A stretch of DNA of 64,000 bases, taken from assembly GCF_051020975.1 (NCBI RefSeq), contig NC_135033.1, positions 7,405,501-7,469,500 of the forward strand, written 5' to 3'. The notes under the pieces are model-generated. The model made no database searches. It was not told the origin of the DNA and was given only the letters and a program-made list of their open reading frames with translations. The stretch comes from Osmia lignaria lignaria (lineage: Eukaryota; Arthropoda; Insecta; Hymenoptera; Megachilidae). Below are positions 40,301-49,300 of the stretch, in pieces (position 1 is the first letter of the stretch; each line of letters opens with the position of its first letter). The position numbers and the translations under genes were made by a program.

Positions 40301-43300
40301 TATTGTATACACCCATTTATAATTACATTTATATTGTTATTTTTATGTAATATGATAAAATTTATATTTTGAGTCCTTTCCAGATATTTAAGAGGGTCAA
40401 AACGTTTTTGATAGAAATTAATGGTAACACCTACGTTTATCTACCATTTTTTAGTAAAATTATTCTAATATACACTATTTTGAACACTCCGTATATTTAT
40501 AAAGAATTTAGGGCACATTTTCTAACTAGCAGAGATTTTCCAGCAACACTGATCTCTTAATCCTCAACGATTGTTCCAGGAATTCGGTGAAAATTTGAAA
40601 CAGTTTTTCTACTAGCAAACAAGCAGAACGTAAATCCAAATACTGGTTGCATATCTGTGATCCTTAGCCACGTGATGAACAGAATCGTGCCTTGGCTCTT
40701 TCGCACCGTCCAATATTTCCATGGCAAAACGATGCAGCGCGCATACTCGCGCCTCGACCCCAGCTTACAAAGAGGATATCTTTCGAATCGTTCGTAGAAT
40801 TCCCGTCGTATCAGAACGGGATGTAAAGCTTCCTGGGGGATGAGCCGCTTAGCCTCTAAACCTTGTGTGCTCTGCCATAGTCCTCTACCTCCCCTAACCT
40901 CCTCCCTTGATCCACCCCCGCCGCCGTTCTCCACGCCACCCTTTTGTACGGACCATCATCTGCGTCCGTGATAGGTGTGCACTTGTACGTGTGTACGCGT
41001 ACGTGATTCAGCAAGTGTATACAGGGTGTCTCGTTACGCTATTCAATATGTGGTTGAACCATTAAAATGCAATAGACGCTTTTTATCAATTTTTTATACA
41101 AATATGCAAATCGTGTTGGGTCAGTAGCTTCAGGTTTTTGAAAAATTCGATTTTGGAAAATAATATACATAGACGTAAAGGGTTAGGGGTATCAAGGATC
41201 TTCAGAATCTGCTTCCTTACAGATACCAAGGATACTGATACTATGCTTCCCTAGATATACCTAGGATCCTTGCACCATGCTTCCCTAGAGATGTCAAGGA
41301 TCCTTGCACGATGCTTCCCTAGAGATACCAAGGATCCTCACCTTGTACTTTTTGCAATCAAAATTTAATTTGCAAATAATAATTTGCAACATTTCATTAT
41401 TTTTAGAAGCAGTATATTTTCATTTGACATAAAAAATAATTTCACATTTATTATTATCAAGATCAATAACCAATTTCCAGTGTAGAAAAAATATCATTTC
41501 GTCGATACCCTAAATATTAATATCTTCATTTTCTCGTTACTCATTAATTACAATCCCAAGTCAAAATGAACTAAATGTTAATTAAGCATGAACAGAGAAA
41601 CACTGACGACGAAGTTATTCCATCGTTCAATACAGGACACACGGTATACGGTCCTACACGGGGATTATCCAGGATCTGTATTCGTGAGGATTATCTTTGG
41701 CTGTTGCATCGATGTGTCCTCGCATGTGTGGCTTTGTGTGCGTGTAGCCAAATCCTTTGGCGGCTCGGCCTGGTTCTCTTCTCGGTGTCCTGACGAGCGC
41801 ACACCAATTTTCATTGTATAGATGCAGCTGTGCCGATGTGGTAGTCCTATACGTGTACCTCCGCCTATATTTTAGTCACTTGATTTTGACCGGACTCGCA
41901 TCCCGACGCGAAACGTACACGTCGTGTTGGAAGAGAAACCGAATTTCAGTTCCTCTAGAGAAATAACCTTCCTCGTTTCACATTTGATTTAACCGTTATT
42001 ATAAACGACAATAGACGTTTCCTATGAAAACGTCTATACCCAAGGAAAAGCATTTTTATTTTCAAAATAGCATACATGGAAGGCTAAAAAGTTTCTCAAT
42101 GCAAATAAAATTATTATATCGTAAATTATACAATTTAGTATAAAAATATACGAGTACAGGTTTTGTTAGAGGCTTCTGTATTGATTCAAAAAGGGTATAC
42201 TTTAAGTATAGGTACAGGTATTTTAGTTTTTAATAATATATATAATATTTCAGTTTCTATTAAAAATATTTGACTTCTTTTCTGGCACATGGTGTATGTA
42301 TATCAGCAATTCGCTACGAGGTATACTGTCTTTGTGTGCGTCCATGGATCGGTACGTGGATGTACGTATATGGTCAAATCTGGGATTAATCCGGGATTAT
42401 TGGTCGAGTGTGCGCCGCCCGCCGTCCAAATCCGAAATCCAACGCACACAACTCAGCTAATCCTAACCCCCATCCTCTCTCTTCTTCGGATCTCCCGCTC
42501 GCACCGACCCCCTTTCCACCCTTGGCATATCCTGCGTGTTTCGTGACAGTCCAGGCATTATCTACTGGGTGCCTCGAATTTTTTTGAACCACGCATTTGC
42601 CACATTTTCAAATTGAAATTTGAAATTTTCCTCAATATGAAGCCTATTTCATGATATTAGTTAAGGAAGACAGTATCATTTCAGTGAATTCCTTATTTCA
42701 CTATTAGCGTCAATTGCATTTTTCTTCCTTACAGTTGATTTCTAAATAACGCAATTCGATTATTTAAGGTTCAAAAGGTAAACAGCGATAACAGTTACCT
42801 AACCCGACCGAAAAATATGTTGTAGCACTGGACATTTCAGATCTACCAAGTGCAAACGCGTGAATATTTATGATGCACGTGTTGTAGATCAGTTAAAGCT
42901 CAGAAGAATGGTAAACAGAGGAAAAACGAGAAAATTTCGTTCTTCGTTACCTTGAAGAGTTGAATCGTGACACAGGATAATAGGGCGAGCATGTCCATGT
43001 GTTCCGGGTTTACCTGTGTCAGGCTTGCGTGATTTCTCGTATACGCGTAAGGGTTGAGTATCAAGAGGGGAGGATATTGTGACCCTTACGAACTAATCCG
43101 GATTAAATTCGAATCCCTGACTATGTGGCTAGGCGATCTACGTACATGTACTACACCGTCTTGCAGCATACGATTGAACTCGTTACGACATTTGGTTCGT
43201 TATGAGACCGGAAACAGGAACTTTTTATTCGACACTCCATTGTTTATTATTAGACAAAATTTTTAATTCTTTTCACTATGATGTTTCTACCGAAATTATT

Positions 43301-46300
43301 CGATTCAAGCCGGTCTTTATCTTCTGATGCGAATTTTAATATTTCACCGTTGCATATTTTATGAAATCAGTGGCTCTTGTAATTTTCTTTTTTTTTCTTT
43401 TTTATATTAGAAAAGAGATTAGAGGGAAAATTATCAGTGGTAGTTTCAGAATTTCAAATTGGCAATGATTAAAAAATTCAAATTGACTATTAATGTATAA
43501 TATAATGAATAATTATTGTAAAGGGTTAATATTTGAAAATATTGAATTGTATGATAGCAGCATTTAATTTATGGAATTATGATGAATTTTTAAACATTGT
43601 TGCTAATAATTTGTACAGTCAATGTGATATTAAAGCCACGCGTAAGGAAAAGGGTTGAAACAGTTGAAGAATTGAAAATACACGCGTGAACTCTAGTTTT
43701 CGTTCGCCTGAACAAACGGACGCATGTAAATTGTTTCCACCGCATTATCGAGGATCAAGGAAATTCCGCCGATAGTCTATCTCGTTTACGAGCTTTAACG
43801 ACCCCTCTACGCGACCTCCATCCACGTCTACGCACACAAACTCTTCATTATCCTTGACGGAAACTTGCTTTACGAACACTGGAATCCAGCCTCTTCGACT
43901 TGTAAGTCGAATAACGTGTACGTTATGATCACTTATGATTTATTTGTTCGTTGAATAATATGTAAAATGTGTCTTTTCTTTCTTATTTAAATTCATCATG
44001 TGACATTGGCTACCGCAATGGTCATTGATGATCTATAAATGAAAAAGGTACATCATGAACCCTTAGTCATTGATTTAGAATTTAGATTTTTAACTGTATG
44101 TATTTATAGAATGATTTCTGACAAGAATAATAGTATACAAGTATACTCTTCAAGTATAAAAAAACAGAGAATTAACCCTTTCAGTCAATTTTAATTTTTA
44201 TTCATTTTCATTTCCTAAACTTTCAATTCTTTTTTAAAATATTATTTTTCCAAAGTATGAAATTCCTTCACTAGAAAATTTTGGGGTGTAACTTTAATCG
44301 AAGCATCCTTGCATATATGTATTTCATAGAGCTGGGTCATGATTGACTCAGAGTGATATAGAGAGTGATACTTCTTCTTAAAAAAAATTTTTTTTTTATT
44401 TTTCAATTATATTAGCCGTATGAAGGATTAGGTCGTAAGGGTTAATTTCCCAGATCCTATTTTAGCATTCATTTAAAAACAAAATAAAAGACTCACCAGT
44501 ATTGGAGGTAGATTTACTGAGGTCGAATCCCTCCTGTTTAGGACTTGTGTTTGCTTCTTGCTTGGAGTGTTGATTGTGCGCAGAATATGGTGTCTGGGGT
44601 GCACTTAAGGGTGTCTGGGATTGATGGGGATGCACAGGCGGAGGCTGAGTCGAATTCTGTGGCTGAGATTGTTGGGACTGGTGAGACTGAGGACTCCTTG
44701 GTAACGGGGACACACTGGTAGGCCTCGAAGGTGGTGAGGCCTTATGTGTCAATGCCAAAGCTTGGCTCTGTAACACAAAAATAATTATTATTTCATAATA
44801 TATTTTACTAAATTCTAAAAACAACAGAATTTTAATATTATCAATTTTGAAATATAAAAATGACGAGCAGTAGGTAATAACTTGTCTCATAAAATATTAA
44901 AAGAAATGAAATGAGCGAAGATTAAGAGTCTGAACTAATTCAATAATAATATTAATAATGTTTAATAATAGACGCAAGAAGGACGTAATAATTTAATGAT
45001 TAACCACGATGAGACGATACACTGAATATAGTCGAATCCGCGCCAATTCGGTCGTATCGAATGAGCCGGATGATCTAAGCGTTGTTCGCCGATGAAATCT
45101 GAACACGTGCTCAATTCCGACAACGGTCTGCTAAGGCATAAGCGCGGACTTAGATTTATGTATGAGTGAACTTAACTTAACACTAACGGCTAAGCCGTTC
45201 ACGGTGTCAACGAGGGTCAAGTGGGCCCAGAATGCGACAATCCTACACTACGACCGAAGTGCGAAATGCACCGTTCGCAGTTTTCGTCGTCTGAAAACTA
45301 GATCGTCGATGACGACGCTTCCGTGAAAACTGTCAAGGGAATCGTTTAACCCTTTTACAATCTATTGTCTCTTTATTATGTCACTTTTTATCATGGAAAG
45401 CTCTTGTGATAACGATTTTGGTTCCTCAAACGATTATGAAGAATATTTATTCTGATGTAGTGGAATTTTTCGATGCAGCTAAGGTGTCAACAAGATTTAA
45501 AACAAAAAAAAGTAAAATGAAAAATGTAATTTATGCAAAAGTGTTAGTGAAATTTTCATATATACACGATTGTTTTAATTTTTATAAATTTTAATATTTT
45601 TCAAATGTTTGTTCTAATTCATAGAAAATGCACTTGCTATTTCATCCTTCGTTTTCGAACAAAAATTCTTTGGAAAATATAGCAAAAAAATATCATAAAA
45701 TATAAAGGCTTTATGTAATCCATTCGATAGTATTTATCGATAGACATTCGAAGAGTATTTAATCGATCTAAACAAATTTGATCATTGAATAGATATCAAT
45801 ATTACTTTTGTGTTTCAAAATAAGTACCTGATAGATTTAATTCGTCAGTCCATTACTAGACAGACCTTTGTTTTTATATTAGCGAATTCAACCTTAGATT
45901 AGATTATCTAAACTCGTTAAAAATCTGTGATAAATAACTTGAATCAGTATTTTTTAATCTTGTAAAAACGTATCAACTTTTATTCACCCTAAGCATAATA
46001 TGTAATATAACATTTTCAAAATAAGTTTCCTGAAAATTTGCTTCAGTTAAATGAAAATATAACAAATACGTTTATTCCAAAATTTTCAATTATAAGCTGC
46101 TAATAACCTATATAATATTTTTCCCCTATTTTTACTCATAGAACGTACTGCGATCAGTTCGCGAAAAGAACCTGTACCACCCTATATATAAAACAACACC
46201 AGAAAGCGAACTTCGAAATCCAACAAACAGCTGAAGAAAAAGAAGGGCATCCCGTTGAACCGAGCTAAATGCAACGGTTACGATAACAAGTAATAATTAA

Positions 46301-49300
46301 TCGAGAGATGTTTGAAGAAATAATTGATGATCGAGGCCGATGTAGTCTGATAGGTACCGAGAAGAGCGAGTTCGGGTCGGTGATTTTTTCACTGGTCCGG
46401 ACTGTACCGGGGTACCAGCTACTGTTTCGGGAGCTGCTTCGAGGTATGCACTGGCAAAAAACATGTCAGACCGCTGAAGACCCGGGCTTGGAAGCGACGA
46501 CGAGATAGAAAAAGAGAGCCGTCCTTTGGGGAGGAAGAGAGGATCAAGAGGCAGAGAGGAGCAAAGTGGTGGATCGGTTGGGGAGGGTGCAAAGAGGAAG
46601 GAGACTGACAAGGACACAAGGTGAAGGTAACGAAGGGAAGAAAAGGAAAAGGTGGCTGACACCGGTGTGTAAAAGTAGTGGTCGAGGGAGGAAAGGCGAA
46701 GCCCGGACATGAACGTGGATTAGAAGAGGATGACGGGTTCTTGGCTCGTTTCCACGCGAGGAATGAGGATGAACGCGGGCCTGTAAAGCGGGAACGCATA
46801 AGAAAGGGCAACAGGTGGATGGGGTTAGCGGCTTATCCGGCTAACGCCCCAAGTGATATCGTGGTAACTTCGACGTGACGCGAAAAGGGGATGCACCGGT
46901 TCTACCGAACGAAATATGCCTTCGCGTTGTATGCTATTTTCAGCCAATTTTTTAATAATAATTCAACTCGCAATGCTGTTTCACAGTATTACATGCAGTT
47001 TAACCTTATAGGAATTTGCAAAATTTATAGAATATTAATTATATAACAGCTGCTAAATGAAAGTTAATGACAGAAAGGAATATTATCATCTAGTCATAGT
47101 ATATTATTAAAGAACTGCAAAGTCTTAAAAATAACAAGTGGGTAGCTTAATTTGAAAATTAAGATAATCATATATTGAGTAATTGGTAATTATAATTATA
47201 ACGTGTCTGACTACACATGGCCCTTTCTACTGTGATCTAATCATATTTTTAGTTTTCCTAAAACAAACTGATCCGTTTGAAATATTCATATTACTAATTC
47301 TAAGTATTATAATAATATAGAAATTCTTTACAAAGAAATTAAAACAGAAATTATATAGTATTTCGTTTAATTATTAATCTATTTCTTTTTTTAATTACTG
47401 GTAATGTTATCTTTGAAAGTGAACTTAAGAATAACATAAAAATATTTTCCTTTTTAGTAGATTTTTTTTATCAGAATTATAATTAGTACCGTTAAAAAAA
47501 ATTGTAAAATCAGTACATGAAATAAGGATAATGAAAGGAAGCAGGAAAGAATAAGTTTGGTTCCCTTATGCAAAATGCAACATCATCAGGAATTAATACC
47601 AGCATCGCGAACAACAGTTCGACATCGTTTTATCGTCAGATCAGCTTATCTACCGGGTGTAACATAGATACGAGTTGACGACGTTTCCTGTTCGGGTGTT
47701 TCCCGTTAAGACGATAACCTTAATCGTCTACCAACGTAAAATTCCTAGTGGTCCTGCGAACAGCAGTGCTTCCAGGAATTCTATTAATTTATTTCCAGGC
47801 AGATTTCTGTCGCGTCTTTCTAGCAAGCTTACGTAAGAACGAGCTAGAAATGGCCGGTCTACAGTGTTTGGCAATTGAATGTAGGTCCATTTCGGAGTAT
47901 TCCTTGCGTCATCTTCAATAATCCTCTAAATTAATGTCCCTTGATATCAAAAAATTTGCTGTGCCAATCGTGTCGCAATCCACTTTGTTTTCTTAAATCT
48001 TTATTCCTTTCTTTTAAACGTGTATAAATTTTGATATTTTCTTTGCCTAAAAAATGGCCACTTTAAGTTAGGTTCTTCGTAGTTTTTTTATTATTTTATT
48101 TTCAATTTATTTTCCATTACAAATTCTTTTCCAGTAATTATTAGCAAATTGGAAAAAAATATTATAACTTACTTACCTGAAAGAGAAAGAGATATTACTT
48201 TAGGAACCAAAACAAAATTTTTAAATGTAATTTTCTAAATGTAACTGAAGTGTGATATTTATTGATTAACATTTCAATCTTTCACACAAGTGGTAGATTT
48301 CATGCACTTGGCATACGCCGAAAAATATATTTAACAGACGAGGTACTCAATTCAATTTAAGTATCGAATGTTTCGGCTTCTTTCATCAATATAATGTTTC
48401 AGTGTTTATTAAGAACCAGTTTATAAGTCGACGACTGGTTACAAACTGGTTCTGAATATTCCAAATTATTCTACAATGTGGTCGAGTTCCAAATCAGTGA
48501 TTAAGTTTCGTTCTTGGACTTTAATTTTTCACGTACATATTAAAACTGATTATGAAAACAATGTACCTTGAAATCGTTTTTTTTTGTCGGTAGATTGACG
48601 ATTAAATAATATATCGAGCAAAATGTACAATAATAATATCTGTCCTTATCGGACATCGATAGAATGGAATTAAACGTCTCCACAGTTCAACGTTAATCGT
48701 GCAACATTCTAATCAGGCTTATCGAAATATCAGATGGCCGATATCCATGTACAATAATTGAACCTCTTTCCGAATTAGATAATCCACAGATTGATACGTT
48801 TTAACGATTATGTTACGTAAATCAATTTCTTTCAGTTATTCTAGAAAAAGTGCAAATTTCATCGTTTATAAAAATAAAACTTCCTTTCTATTTTTAATTA
48901 AAATTAAAATTATTTTTAATTAATTTTACTAAATATTTACAGCAGAAATTCTATGGAAGGAATATTCCCATTTGAAACGATTCATTTTAGATCATTTTTA
49001 GTATCAAACATTAATGAATCAAAGAACAAAGATTTTCATATATTTTTGTTAAAATTTTAAGAAAGCTCTGTGAAATTCTATGCAGGTATTTTTCATATTA
49101 ATTAATTTGTCAAAGATTGACTCTCGTGTTGTAAAAAAATAGGAATAGTGTTAAGTATAAATTTTTTAAAATTACCCCTTATTGAATAAACAATTAAAAA
49201 GCACATATCTACATGACATTGCATCAAAGGATCATGATAAATCAACAGTAGCGTTATAAACTGGAATGGTGATCTACGATGTAGAGCCAGATAGAAACAC

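Larger units (their letters stand above)
19125..44496 (-). other. dve: dve intron 2 (25.4 kb)
   Basis: Phase-1 intron between the S/P/Q-rich linker and the ULD exons, GTGAGT to TTTCAG on the minus strand. It is mostly AT-rich with islands of higher GC (for example 26.4-26.7, 27.2-27.6, 33.0-33.3, 40.6-41.0 and 42.3-42.6 kb). It holds the repeats, site clusters and open frame listed separately. No other gene with recognisable protein similarity was seen on either strand. Its size fits a host for the enhancers of a developmental regulator. Confidence 0.75.

Noticed and set aside
40557..40934. Minus-strand 125-codon open frame in dve intron 2
   Set aside because: Begins in a GGGGG-coded low-complexity stretch, no recognisable domain or splice context, and lies in a GC-rich patch.
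19125..44496. An extra dve coding exon inside intron 2
   Set aside because: Exon 2 leaves one base and exon 3 supplies two, joining directly into the SATB-like sequence TG-KNLPVHCVVE; no frame in between looked Dve-like.
46297..46878. Overlapping open frames of 66-137 codons on both strands
   Set aside because: They overlap in several registers in a GC- and purine-rich patch, are low in complexity and show no recognisable domain; composition explains them.
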